A stretch of 64,000 bases of DNA from Branchiostoma floridae (Eukaryota; Chordata; Leptocardii; Amphioxiformes; Branchiostomatidae), in NCBI RefSeq assembly GCF_000003815.2, contig NC_049979.1, forward strand, positions 3,818,520 to 3,882,519. The letters are read 5' to 3'. A model generated the notes under the pieces. That model saw only the letters and a program-made list of their open reading frames with translations. It did no database searches and was not told the DNA's origin. Within the stretch, counting starts at the first letter, position 1, and each line of letters opens with the position of its first letter. The position numbers and the translations under genes are program-made. This document shows, piece by piece, positions 12,601-24,100 of the stretch.

Positions 12601-15600
12601 GTTCTCCTCCACGTGGTTTTGGGTCTTCCTCTTTTTCTTTTACCGTCAGGTCTCCAAGTTAGTGCAACTTTTGGAATTCTGTTGTCAGTCATTCTCAGAA
12701 TGTGGCCAAGCCATTTTAACCGCCTGTGTGTAATTTCTGTAGTTATTCTTCCACATTCGGTTATTCGGTGCAGCTCTTCGTTTGTTATCTTGTTAGGCCA
12801 GAAGATGTTGCATATTTTCCTAAGACAGTTGTTGTGGAATGCGTCTAACTTCCTCATATCTGTCTTGGTGGCCCTCCAACTCTCAGCACCGTAGAGAAGG
12901 ACTGATTTTACATTACTATTGTATAGCCTAATTTTGGTTTTGCGGCTGTATTGTTTGGACTTCCAAATGGTTTGCAGACGGCTGAAGGACGCCCTGGCTT
13001 TGTCGAGTCGGCTTTTAATGTCTTTCCGTGCACCATCCTGCGTACTCATCACACTTCCAAGGTAAGTGAAGACCCCTACGCTCTCCAGGACCTCTCCGTC
13101 TAAACTGATGGGAGGGGTTGTAGGAGTGTTTATGTACATAACTTGAGTCTTCTTTTTGTTAATGTACAGTCCAGTTTGTTTACCCCTTTCGCTTAACCGG
13201 TCAGTCTTTTCCTGAAGAAGGGTACGCTTGGATGCTAAGACAGCCAAATCATCGGCAAAGTCAAGGTCCTCGAGGTACTTAGAAGGAGTCCATCTGATAC
13301 CCCGTGGTCGGTCAGAAGTTGTTTCTTTCATTACCCAGTCAATAGTGATTAGGAACAGTATTGGCGAAAGAATGCACCCCTGCCTGACACCAGACCTGAC
13401 AGGGAACGATTCGGACAGGCTGTTCTCTGTGATGACACTGCATTCAAAATGTTTGTAAAAGGTTTCTATTAAGGTAACTATCTTGTGTGGAATACCATAA
13501 GCCCTCAGAATCTTCCAGAGGCTTTCCCTATGCACACTGTCAAATGCTTTCTGGAAGTCGATGAAGTTTATTAGCAGTGGGGAGTTCCATTCAATGCACT
13601 GTTCGATGATGTTCCTCAGTGCAAAGATTTGGTCCGAGCAGCCGCGGCCTTTTCGGAATCCTGCTTGTTCTTCCCTTAGTCTGGAGTCTATGGCACTGTC
13701 AATCCTTTTCAGGAGGATTCTGCAGAACACTTTACTGGGGATGGACAAAAGTGTTATACCCCTCCAGTTGTCGCAGTTACTAAGAACTCCCTTCTTAGGA
13801 ATCTTGACGATTAGCCCTTTACTCCAGTCTTGCGGTATGACTTCGTGTTTCCAGATTTTAGCAAACAGGTCAGTGAGGAGAAGGGTAGCTGTCGCACAAT
13901 CAGCCTTCAGAAGTTCTGCTTGAATGGAGTCTATGCCTGGGGCCTTACCATTCTTTAGTGCCTTTATTGCTGTTTCTACCTCTTCCTCTGTAGGTGGGTC
14001 AATGTTGATTGGAATATCCACTGAAGGTGTGGGGTCAGCCGGCACATCAGGTTCCGGTCTGTTGAGCACTTCTTCAAAATGTTGCGCCCATCTTGCGGTC
14101 TGTTCCCTTTCGGAAGTCAGTAATTTCCCCTGTTTGTCCTTAATGGGTACAGAGCTGGCACTGCTCTGGTTGCAGAGTTTCTTGGTGATTCTGTACACTG
14201 TGCTTAACTCCCCTCTAGTTGCAGCCTGTTCTGCTTCGGTTGCTAAATCTTCTACGAATGCTCTCTTGTCACGGCGGGCACTTCGTTTTACCTGTTTGTC
14301 TTTGTTCCTGTATGCTTCCTTTGCTTGTTGGGTCTTAGAGGTCAGTAATTTCTGTTTGGCTACTTTCCGCTCTTCAATTTTCCTCCAAGTCTCTTGTGTC
14401 AGCCATTCTTTGTCCTTCCTCTTTCTATGGCCTAGGACTTTCTTGGCAGTTTCACTGTACACTTTCGTTATGGTATCCCAGGATGTTTCTACAACGTTAG
14501 GTTCTTCTTCGTCTACTAGGTTTTCAAGGGCTTTAAAGCGGTTTCTTAGTTCTAGAGCAAATTCACGTCTGATTTCAGGTTTACGCAGTTTGGCAGTGTC
14601 AAACACCTTGCATCGTTGCTTGGTGGGAGGGCTTGCTCTCAGCTTCAGCCTGACCTTGGTAACTACCAGATGGTGGTCGCTGCCAACATCTGCTCCGCGG
14701 TAGGCTCTCACGTCCAGCACGGACCTCTGCCACTTCTTGTTCACCATTACATGGTCTATTTGGTTGATGGTGTGTCCATCCGGAGAGTTCCAAGTTAACT
14801 TGTGAATAGTTTTGTGAGGAAAGATAGTCCCACCTATCACCAGCCTGTTACTCAGACAGGATGGCAGTCTCAAATTCTAAATAATCTACTGCAAGAGCAA
14901 AAACAAGATGGGTAAAGATACAACAAGGTGCCTAAACAGTCAAAATAGAGACCATAAATGTCATGACAAGAATTGAAGCAACAAATTATGGTATCACAGC
15001 CAACAAGTCATTTATTTAATATGGAATTCTAGAAGTGCAGAAATGAACGATCAAGGCTTCTACAGTAGTTACTTTTACAGCTATTGAACTCGTTTCGCTT
15101 GTACTGGCTTCCCTTACTTTTAGAATTTTACGGCAAATTTTCCCATTTCCTTGTCAAACTTTACCTCAAAGGGGAACAAAATTTGCGTCTTCAAAAATCA
15201 ACACCTGCGCTGATGTCATCTGTGAAATATACTTGATGTGATGTGGCCTTAGCTGACATCAGTAAAAGGAGTCAAACTGTGGTACAAGGCATCTTGAGAA
15301 AAGCCTTTTGATTGTTGAGTCCCACTCTTTGCAAATCCCTGACTTGTGCTGTTCCTGCCCAGTTGAGTATCCAGGAGAGACTAGACGTGATCAGTACCGA
15401 CCAGGGGCAGACCTCGGGCGGAGACGCCACGCCGCGGGCCGACACGCTGGCCGTGCTCCTGACCCAGGGGCTGCAGAGTGAGGACTCGGACATACTACAG
15501 GTATGGAAACTGTTGGGGAGGGGGGGAGGCGGTGGTTAGAGATGCAAGGGTTGGGGGAGAGGGTAGAGATGGGAGGGGTGGCAAGAGGACTCAGACATAC

Positions 15601-17199
15601 TGCAGGTAGGGAGACTGTTTTGTAGAGGTGGGGGGGTTGGCAGAGATTGGAGGGGTGGGGGAGAGGACTCAGACATACTGCAAGTATGGAGTCTAATGTG
15701 TTGGGTGGGGGGGGAGTGGTTTGCGGGACATGCACAGGAACATTATGTACTGAGATTTATACGAATGGCCAATTCTGCTGTGATGTTAGAGGTCCTAATC
15801 AAAGTATGCGTCAACAAGCCTGCAGAATTGTGATATCTACACTCACATCAGTACAAGGTGTCTGCAAGTTCGAGGGGAAGATCTCTTTTCTATACGGATT
15901 GATCAACTTTTCCCAAGGATGAGAATAGCCAGTTTCTGCAACTGACGTTGAATGTTGTTTGTGTCTGTTCCAGAGGGTGTTTGCCAGTGCCAATGAGTCG
16001 TTAATCAGAAACACTGTCCAGAGAATACCCATGTCGCTGGTAGTGCCATTGTTGAAGGAGGTAATGTTGTGGTTGCTTCTTACTATTCTGGAAAAAAATT
16101 AAAGCTATTTTGCCTGATGTTAAACATGGCTGTCTTTATCTCAGCATTTCAGTTGTAATTCGCACATTTTTCCATCTGCAGAGCTCTATAAAAACAATGG
16201 AAATCTTTTAATTTTTTTTCAAGACATTATGTCCAGTAAAGTTTGAGTACATCTGACTGTATTTTGTTTTTCCCACAGGTGACCAGAAGAATGCATGGGA
16301 GAGCCGGCAGGTAAGATCCTCTTATCCAGTCCTTAAGCCCGCATCACACTGTTGATGACATTCTACCTTACTTTTTCATCGCCAAAACTTTTGGCAAAAG
16401 GTCGCCTGAGACTGCTGCATATTTTTCACCTGAATCTTCATTTTGTAATATCCCTTATCTTTACCCCCAGACGTTTTTTTGCCCTGTCACTCAATATTTT
16501 TTCTGAAAAAAATCTGAGAACCAACAAATGAAATTGGTGTGGCCTGACCTGTTTCTTTCCTCCCCCAGCGGGATGACTGTGCAATGGCTGAGGGCCGTGT
16601 TAGAGACTCACACGTCTTACCTGATGACTGTAAGTATAGTCCATTTTCATATTGCAAACTAGTCAGCAGGGATGTCAAAACAATGATCAGAAATATGTAA
16701 ATGAAGATCAGACATCCAGGTAATAAGATACACAATACAAAAGTTACTTGGCCAACTGGATAACTTTGTCACTGACGAGAGAGAGAGAGTGGATGCAACC
16801 TGAAATGTCTGACCGGGTGCAGATCTCTACAGTTGCTTGAGTATATTTAACATATACACATAAAAGTTTTGAATTAGGTTGAAAAAGGTCTTTGTACACA
16901 AACATGTATTTAAGCACTGGCTGATGTTTTAGTGCCTGTCACCTTCCTCATTATTAGGTTATAGACAGGTTGTGTAAAAAGAGCTTTTTTAACCAGTGGT
17001 TTACCAACCTTATCTAAATATTAAGGAAAGTTTTGAATCCGAATCAATAGACTGGTAACTGTCCACCCAAATGTTGTGAAATACATCCTCAACCTTTTTT
17101 GTTGTTTTGTCTCATTGTAGCGTTTTACTCCATGGTAGCCAAAAGCAGCTATATTGATAAATTGATTAGTTGGTTGGTTGGTTTGTTGATTGATGGATG

Positions 17200-17235
<36 letters not shown>

Positions 17236-19015
17236 GTATTGCTGCTTCAGTGCCCAGATGTGCTATCCAGCCTGGGAAGCCTGTATGAACTGCTGGACTC
17301 AAGGGTGGCGACCTTCAGCAAACTCTCAAGGTTACAGGGGAAACTGAAGCTGGTGCTGTCTCAGGTACTATTTCTGTGCTGTTTTCGTACAATTTTAACT
17401 TGTCCCCATGGTGCATTTGGTAATGCAACCCCGCTGCTTGGCCATCTGTATCAAACTCTGTGGATCCGTGGGCTGGTGACCAATCCTAGGGCTCAGACAT
17501 GTTGTAGGGGGTTGCATTCCCCACTTCAAATGATGTATGAGGGAGCCCTTGACATAAGCCTCAACTGTCAAACCTTTGCATTTAAAATAACCCAACACAC
17601 GTATTGAAAATATGCAAAGTCATCTTTGCCCTCAGTCTGAGGTTGGACTGCTAAACCTTTTAAAAATAAAAGCATTGAGACATCATTGTTCTCAGTGGAA
17701 ATTTAAACCTTCTCCCTATGAGTTGCATGCCATTTACTGTTCCTTGGTAGTAAACTCTGTTGATTTCTTCCAGACCTCGGCTAAGGAGGAGCAGCAGTGG
17801 CAGTTCTCCTCCAAACCCCTGCTGTCTTACAGAGATGGTAAGGACAGCTTTTCCATTACATTTTCAACTTCTCTAGTCACAAACCAAGCATACAGTTATT
17901 ACTGAGGCAGATATCCCCTTGTTGAAGTTTTTGGATATACTCAAAGATACTGTAATTGACTTTGTTTGTTTGTCTTCTCGGTACCAACCTTTCATGGTCT
18001 GAGAAAATTTAACTTGTTATCGGAATTAAATGTTCACAGTGGCAGCGGGTGCGTGTAAAAAAAAAAGTCAGCTATTTGTTTGTTTTCGGTAATGATGAAT
18101 TAATGTTACAGTCTTCACCATAAAAACTGTGAACATAAAAGGACGTTGACAAAATCAGGAATTACAGTATGTTGAACAAGTGTGTGAAGGATTCCTGACT
18201 GTAGACCTTGTTGTTTTCACAGAATCCTCAGACGAGCAAGACGAGGCGATGGAAGACCTCCTGCACGGACACCCCGACTCTGATGTAAGGAACTGTCTCT
18301 CCCTCCTTAACTATCAGACGGAGAAGACTTTTCATGTATAGATGATAATTGTGACCACTTGAAAGGGCTGATATTAGACGAAGCAAAATTCTATCAGAAT
18401 GTACTGACAAATGTCATGAGATCAAGCCAAAGCCTGAGAAGACTGTTCATGCAGATGACAATTGTGACCACTTGAAATGGCTTATAGGCTGATATGAGAT
18501 GAAGCAAAATGTTTTAACCTTAGCTACAGTGCTAACTAACCCTGAATCAATAAAAAGCAGAGAGAATTACAAGAATTATGCTTAAAGTATGTGCATAGTT
18601 AGCAAATCTTCCTTTGAACCAGCATGTAGTCATGATCAGTCTGGACACCCTGCAACTGCAATCAGTCTTTCTCCACTCTCTCCACTTTGTTCTGTTCATC
18701 ACCAAGCTTCCTTAATTCCCTTAGTTTTCTTTCTGACCGCAATGGTCCTAGTCCTCTATCCTTGAGGTCTGCCCTATGTAAGACCAGCAGGTTCTTACAT
18801 TGCCTTCCTCTTTTAGATTTGTATGTACCGGTACCCACCCCAACCAAGACACTTTTCTGTTTCCTTCCGCACAGGAGGACTGGGAGGAGATGTCCGACAT
18901 GGAGGCTCAGGAGCAGGATGGAGAACAGCCGGAGGAGGAGGAGGAGGAGGGGAGCAGTGAGGAGGAGGGTTCTCCGGAGGAGGATGGGTCCAGTGAAGAA
19001 AGTGACGAGGATTGA
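6639..19015 (+). CDS. WDR43: WD repeat-containing protein 43 (UTP5 homologue), small-subunit processome
   Basis: Nucleolar t-UTP component needed for pre-rRNA transcription and early 18S processing (family knowledge). Exons: 6639-6842, 7743-7877, 8622-8743, 9285-9405, 9912-10072, 10641-10743, 11193-11257, 11738-11906, 12247-12441, 15363-15500, 15974-16060, 16279-16310, 16569-16629, 17251-17364, 17774-17837, 18223-18284, 18875-19015. All phases close, giving 657 residues, close to the roughly 677 of the human protein. The N-terminal half is a WD40 propeller, for example LQLWDTDSG, CSDDQHIVEW and SAARTIKLWDLE. A Utp12-type helical domain begins near residue 450 (TLAVLLTQGLQSED) and runs to about 575 (LYELLDSRVATFSKLSRLQGKL). 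The tail is a long Glu/Asp/Ser tract ending SDED, usual for this family. Intron 9 holds an antisense LINE, and a stretch copying the exon 10 end follows exon 10. Confidence 0.95.
8437..8568. repeat. 26-bp minisatellite, about 5 copies, WDR43 intron 2
   Basis: The unit reads approximately CGTAGCCTTACGTTGCAACC plus AGGAAA. The first copies carry ACATAG instead of ACGTAG and the later copies are nearly identical, which points to recent expansion. Confidence 0.9.
11404..11434. repeat. Head-to-head telomere-like motif, WDR43 intron 7
   Basis: GGGTTAGGG runs directly into TTAACCCTAACCCTAACC, so two telomere-type repeats face each other. It is preceded (about 11334-11390) by a 17-bp direct repeat AGTAGATAACATTTCCC in three copies. 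Confidence 0.7.
12460..14877 (-). mobile_element. 5'-truncated non-LTR retrotransposon (LINE) antisense in WDR43 intron 9
   Basis: A single open frame of about 800 codons runs 14873 to 12474 on the minus strand. It begins inside the end of an apurinic-type endonuclease (IGGTIFPHK, QIDHVMV, then GSDHHLV) and continues through a full reverse transcriptase: NWRGITLLSIPSKVF, AGFRKGRGCSDQIF, DFQKAFDSV, SGVRQGCILSPILF and the catalytic FADD in LDFADDLAVLAS. The C-terminus has the RRLKWLGHILRM and GRPKTTWRR motifs common in invertebrate LINEs of this kind. The stop codon merges into a TAAG-type tandem tail (12466-12480), marking the 3' end. The N-terminal part of the endonuclease is missing, so this is a 5'-truncated copy. 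No internal stop is present, suggesting a fairly recent insertion. Clade (RTE-like or a neighbour) is not resolved and no clear target-site duplication was found. Confidence 0.93.
14878..15362. other. Remainder of WDR43 intron 9
   Basis: About 480 bases of AT-rich intron between the LINE and exon 10. No coding or repeat signal was recognised. Confidence 0.6.
15480..15690 (+). repeat. Tandem copies of the WDR43 exon 10 end and donor site
   Basis: The exon 10 terminus and splice donor (GAGGACTCGGACATACTACA followed by GGTATGG) recur at 15585-15611 (donor GGTAGG) and 15663-15689 (donor decayed to CAAGTATGG), separated by G-rich spacer. Reading on from the authentic donor meets an in-frame stop before the first copy, so the copies are not simple exon extensions. 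Confidence 0.75.
16470..16545. mobile_element. Solo end of the AGGCCACACC foldback family, WDR43 intron 12
   Basis: The stretch ending AATTGGTGTGGCCT, preceded by a pyrimidine and A-rich stretch, matches the right end of the complete element at 31988-32347. The left terminus is missing. Confidence 0.6.
17160..17236. repeat. (TTGA)n/(TTGG)n microsatellite before WDR43 exon 14
   Basis: Tandem TTGATTGATTGA, with GGTTGGTT at the left edge, lies a few bases upstream of the exon 14 acceptor, where it may contribute to the pyrimidine tract. Confidence 0.85.
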
Positions 19016-19850
19016 ACTCTCTGCATCCAGGATGGCATAAGTACTCCTGCTGTCATCTCCATCCGTATGAACCCTCATCAGGCAGAACTTAAGGCTTAGC
19101 AAAGGATATAGCAATTTTAAACAGCCTTCTGTTGGTGCCTGTTAGATAGGCCTTTTCTATAATTGCAGTTGGTCTGTAATTTGCAGACAGCCAAAGAAGG
19201 GAACGCTTCTGTCTGATCCACATTTCTTCTGAATTCAGCTGCTTGTAGCTGGCCCCCGAGTTTTATGTTTTAAAGAAAAATCCAGTGAAGGATTTTGCAA
19301 ACACCAATGTGTCTTTACTGTCTGCAAGAATTAATTCTTTAAGTATGTCAGCTGTTGTCAGTATAGCTTATTTGTATAGCAAAAGCTTATACAGAATTTC
19401 CTTTGCAAAAGTCACAGGCCACTCTGTACAGAGAACAAATTTAGGCAATGTTGTATGAGAAATATTATCAGGTCAGTGTCTTCCTTTGCTTTATACTGTA
19501 ATATTTCTTTTAGCTTCTCTTTTTTCAATTCTGAACTGTACAACAACGAAGCAACTGCAAATCAAAGATGGGGCAAACCACTAGAAAGCTTCTGTATGCA
19601 AAGCAAGATGCCAAACACAGAAAAATGTCTAATTTTCGTATGTTTTCCTGCTCCAAGCCTGAGAACTGCTTCAGTTGGTGTTCAGGTTGACGAACTATCG
19701 ACTTCATAAGGGGCCAGAGAGAGTGATGATTTCTACTAGCTTTTATAAATATGGAAACAGAGATGTGAAAAGTGAATGACATCTGTCAGTCCAGATTGTA
19801 CAGTCCTGAACTGGTGGAATAAATCAGTCATGTATGTACCAGACGTCGCC
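19016..19850 (+). other. WDR43 3'UTR
   Basis: Non-coding DNA after the stop codon up to the first canonical AATAAA at 19818-19823, which is followed by a T/G-rich stretch suitable for cleavage. A second AATAAA lies at 20057-20062. Which one is used cannot be told from sequence. Confidence 0.55.
19818..19823 (+). terminator. Likely WDR43 polyadenylation signal AATAAA
   Basis: First canonical hexamer downstream of the WDR43 stop, followed within about 40 bases by TCTTGTTTCTTTCTTTG. An alternative is at 20057. Confidence 0.55.
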
Positions 19851-20370
19851 TCCGTCTTGTTTCTTTCTTTGAGCCTCTGTCTATCCATGAGAAACTCAAA
19901 TCAGTCTGCTAATACCCGTCACATTATCCACGATTTCCGGGCGTATTGATGGAGGGTCAGCGATATTTAAGATCGACAGAGGGTTTTGCTATTTTTCCCT
20001 TAAAACCGTCCCAGTCACATATAAGCCATACTTTGTACCTTGTACAATTGTTGTGCAATAAAGTTATCAATATAAGCAAGGCTCGGGGGATTGCCGCAGA
20101 CTCATCATACGATCGATTTTGCGCAATGTGACGGGTGTTACCACTCTTCATTGAGATGAGGGTAAAGGTTCTTGGTTGTTTGATGATTTTCTATACAAAG
20201 TGGAGAAAGCTTAGCGTGAATCTTCCATAAAGATGCATGCAAATTTGTCCTAATGTGATGTCATCTTAAGCACCTTTTGTCTCCACTTTTTGAAACTTTT
20301 AGCTAATCTATATTGGGTTCAACAGCAGTACTCAATGATATAAAGAGCACACAGAGCCTTGTGAGTTTGT

Positions 20371-20377
20371 ATTTAAT
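20371..20377 (-). terminator. Possible BBOF1 polyadenylation signal (ATTAAA, minus strand)
   Basis: The plus strand reads TTTAAT here, which is ATTAAA on the BBOF1 strand. It lies about 735 bases past the stop. No AATAAA was seen nearer, so this is the best candidate. Confidence 0.35.
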
Positions 20378-20920
20378 GAAGTTTACTACTTTCTGTACAT
20401 TTTCCTTTGTATAACACTCGCGACTACAAAATTCAATGCTAAAATACTTCTTGTACCAAATCTTATTTACAAAATACACACTGTAATAACCATGGTAGAA
20501 CTACAGTAGAAGGCTGTTATGATTTCTGACGACAGGTGGCATCGTAGACAGACTAGAAATATTTGAGCCGTTCGTTTGCTTAGTCATCCCAGCAGTACTT
20601 CACTTCCACAGTACAGGACAGAACCTACATACAGGTAGTTAACAAATCAGCATCTGTTTGAAATAACATGTCTTTTCTAAGATTCCAAATGTTTAGTAAT
20701 TTCTGTCACTTTATACCAGAAAGGACTCTTAGAAATGTTTTCGATGCAATTATCTCAATGCATTACTTGTATGGCAGAGGAACATTGTCATGGCTTAGGA
20801 GAAAGTGCGCCTCTAGAAACAAGTTGGAATGTAAATGCTAACGGCAGGGGTAAACAATTAAATTTGACAAAGGACTTCCCAGATCTAAATTGACCAATGT
20901 TAGGTGATCTTGGGGTCATG

Positions 20921-21180
20921 TTAGAATAGTCCAGTCCTGTCTGTTCTGTTCTCTGTGGCTATGACATGACAGCTGTCTCTGGCTATGCTGTTGTGTCCTG
21001 GACAGCAGAGGTGAATAGCACACCCCCTTCAGCTGTCATGTCATGGCTTATGTATGATTATGACATTGTGTTGAGATGGTCCGGTCCTGCCTATGCTGTT
21101 CCCTCCATGACTATGAGACGACAGCTGCCTCAGGCTGTGCTGCTGTGTCCTGGACAGCAGAAGTGGACAGCGCGGCCCCA
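20921..21180 (-). repeat. Duplicated end of the BBOF1 terminal exon within its 3'UTR
   Basis: About 110 bases at 20921-21033 resemble 21071-21180, including the shared block TGTGTCCTGGACAGCAGA and flanking GACAGCTG. The second copy holds the last codons and stop of BBOF1; the first lies in the 3'UTR. Similarity is estimated by eye at about 80 percent. Confidence 0.65.
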
Positions 21181-24100
21181 GCTGGATCTACGGGCGGCAG
21201 GCTGAGCTGTCCGTCCTCGCCGACGCTCGCTGTGGTCAGGAACGTGCTGTCACCAAGGTCGTCCACGGGGGGACCAGGTCTGCAGGAGGGAAGGTAACGA
21301 ATGATTTAATTCCATTTCGCAAGAAGGTGAACAGGCTAGCAAATACTTGGTACACTAAGCCGACTGGTGGTCTGCTGAAACTAGACCATTCGTGAGATAT
21401 CTACCATCTTGATGCCCACGGATGGATGACTTACTCCTTTCCTATCAATAGTGACAACATGTATGGATTGTCACCTGGGTCTTATAACGTCAAATATCTC
21501 AGTTCATTGCTGTATATCTTAAGATTAGAAAATTTCAAAGTAATTTGCATTCTGCAAACCATGATTTTTGTACATGTAATAACATCCAGTGAGAAGTAGA
21601 AAACCAGGGCTTCCAACACGTGGGTGCATCTAAGGCTTTCCAACATTCCTGTTGAGCTAGGCCTTTACCGGTACTTCCACAATTGTAAAGATTGCGAAGC
21701 ACTTCTAACATGCAAACTACCTTTTGATGTACATGAATGTATCCCAAACCAACCTCTCTCCCTTCTGTGTGATGCTGAGTGTTGGCTGTGTTTTTGTCCG
21801 GATGGGCGGGATGGCCGGCGGTCTCCGGTTCGCTTCTCTCGTTCCGTTCATCTTGGCGAACAGCATCCGCAGCACCTTCTCCTTCTGCTCCCAGGTCAGG
21901 TCAGCAAGGTCAACCTTCCCGCCGACCCCCGTCCTGTCATAGGTCAACACAAGGACAAAGGTCAACCATCCCTCCAACCCCCATCCTGTCAAAGGCCAAC
22001 ACAATAAGTTAATGTCAAAGGTCATGAGGAGCTCAAATTGAGTATAGAAACCAGACGTTACCATCTCTCCGCCTCTTCCAGATCACTGTAGACAGTGTTG
22101 GTGCTCCCGTCCATCTTGTTGAAGGTCCGTACGCGCGGAAAGTCGCCATGGCCGGCATGCGCAGCCATCATCTTCTTCTGGTAAACCATCCGCGCATCCC
22201 GGAGGTACTGAGCCCTGAGGAGCGGAAAGGAGACATCTTTTGTGGTCTGGGGAGTTGTGAGCTTAAAGTTGAGGAAAATCTAACAAAACTACATAAAAGG
22301 ATCCAGTCTGTGCAATAGTCCTGCCTACATCTGTCAAAACTCAGGAATGCATATTAACTAAAACATGCAAAGATTTAACAAACAGGCACTCTTATTGGTT
22401 GAACAGCTTTAAAAATTACAAATTAGAAGCTTTAACAGGCACATACAGTCAAACCTGTATTAGGGGCCACCTCTACAGAGGGGCCACCTGTCCATAGTGG
22501 CCACTTTTTGTCGGTCCCTTGGGTATTTTATCTACAAGTTGCCACCTCTATACAGAGGCCACCTGTCTATAGTGGCCACATTTGTCCGGTCCCTAGAGTG
22601 GCCACTATAGACAGGTTTGACTGTACCTGTTTTTACTTAACTGCTTTCTTTATTGACAGCTCATTTCTAAGCCTTGAAAATTTGTCTTCAAATAACTGAG
22701 AAGTAGGCATGCCTGGCCGTGCAGACATTAGCATTTGTAGTGCTCACCTGTTTGCTGCTATCTCCTGTTTGACGTACTCCAGTGAGTCCAGGAAGAACCT
22801 CTCCACCTCCGTTCTCTAAGGACAGGAGTGGGAAGAGTTATTTTGTTAGAAACAACTTTGAAAAAGTAGAAACAAATCTAGATGTCTTATCCCTATCATT
22901 ATTATTATTAGCATGTATCCAAGTCTTACGACACTGGTCAATGTGCTTGTCAAGAAGAAGCTTGTAAAAAAAAACGTACATGGCACCCGTCTTCTCTGTC
23001 ACGACCAGTGGAAGATTAGCTCTTTAGTGAGCTAAACTGGATCAATGTCACTTTTCACTTTCACCCACCTGGTCGAGGATGTTCCTCGCGAGTCGCTTCA
23101 CCTTCTTCATCTCCCGATCCTTCATGTCGAGGACGCGCTGCAGCTTGGCGATCTCCACGCGGGAAGACTCCGTCTCCACCATGGTCTGCGTGAAGATGGC
23201 GCCGCGCTCCGTCTCGAACTCCTGTACCACGTGACTCAGCGAGCGCTCCAGGCTCTCTACCTTCTGCTGTAGCTGGAGGGGTAAAGGTAAAACAGATTGT
23301 CCATTATAGGTTTTTTCTGTATAAAGTTTGATACCATTGAATTGATATTGCTGATACATAGTGCTGAATGACCATGTGGCTCAGCGAGCGCTCCAGGCTC
23401 TCAACCTTCTGCTGTAGCTGTGGAGGGGTGGGATCGGGAGAGTTTGTTCAGTATACTTTAGGTTCTTCTGTATGAAGTTTGGTATGATTGTGGTACCATT
23501 GATATTGCTGATATATGTAGTGCTGAGTAACTTAGGATCACAGCTTGTCATGCATCTACAGTTAATGCCTGCAGTCTGCAGATGGTTGACTGACTAGTTG
23601 ATTAATTGATCGATTGATTCATTCATTCATTCATCATTTATTGACAATGTGTATTTCTAGTGATTTATGTTAAGTAAAAAAAGCTACAGTTTCAACAGAA
23701 GCTGCTAGGGGTATTGGATCAAAATTGAATCATCCTTGCCACCTCACACATGGCATTTTGCACGGTCCTGTTCACAGACAAACCAAACCCAAACACACAG
23801 CCCGGTCTCACCTCTTTGAGCTGCACCTTCTGCTCTCGGTGCTGTACGACCTTCTCGTTGACGACAAGGTCATTAAGTTCCTATAAAAGATAAATGATAA
23901 ACATTACAGAAAGAACAAAGCAAACAGACAAACAAAAGCTCAGTTTGCGATAAGTTATGTGTTTTAAACAGTACGTTGTAGCCAAAAATAAACACAGAAA
24001 AATAAACAAACATCCATTAATAGTTTCATCAGGATGGTAAATCGATGGAGAAAAAATTTGAATAAATTTGTGATCTAGCAATTTGCTAACCTGATAATTC

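Noticed and set aside
13924-14703. 260-codon open frame on the plus strand
   Set aside because: It is the antisense shadow of the LINE reverse-transcriptase frame; no family match and no independent signals.
20050-20140. Possible tRNA or small RNA gene in the WDR43-BBOF1 spacer
   Set aside because: No A/B box pair or cloverleaf could be drawn.
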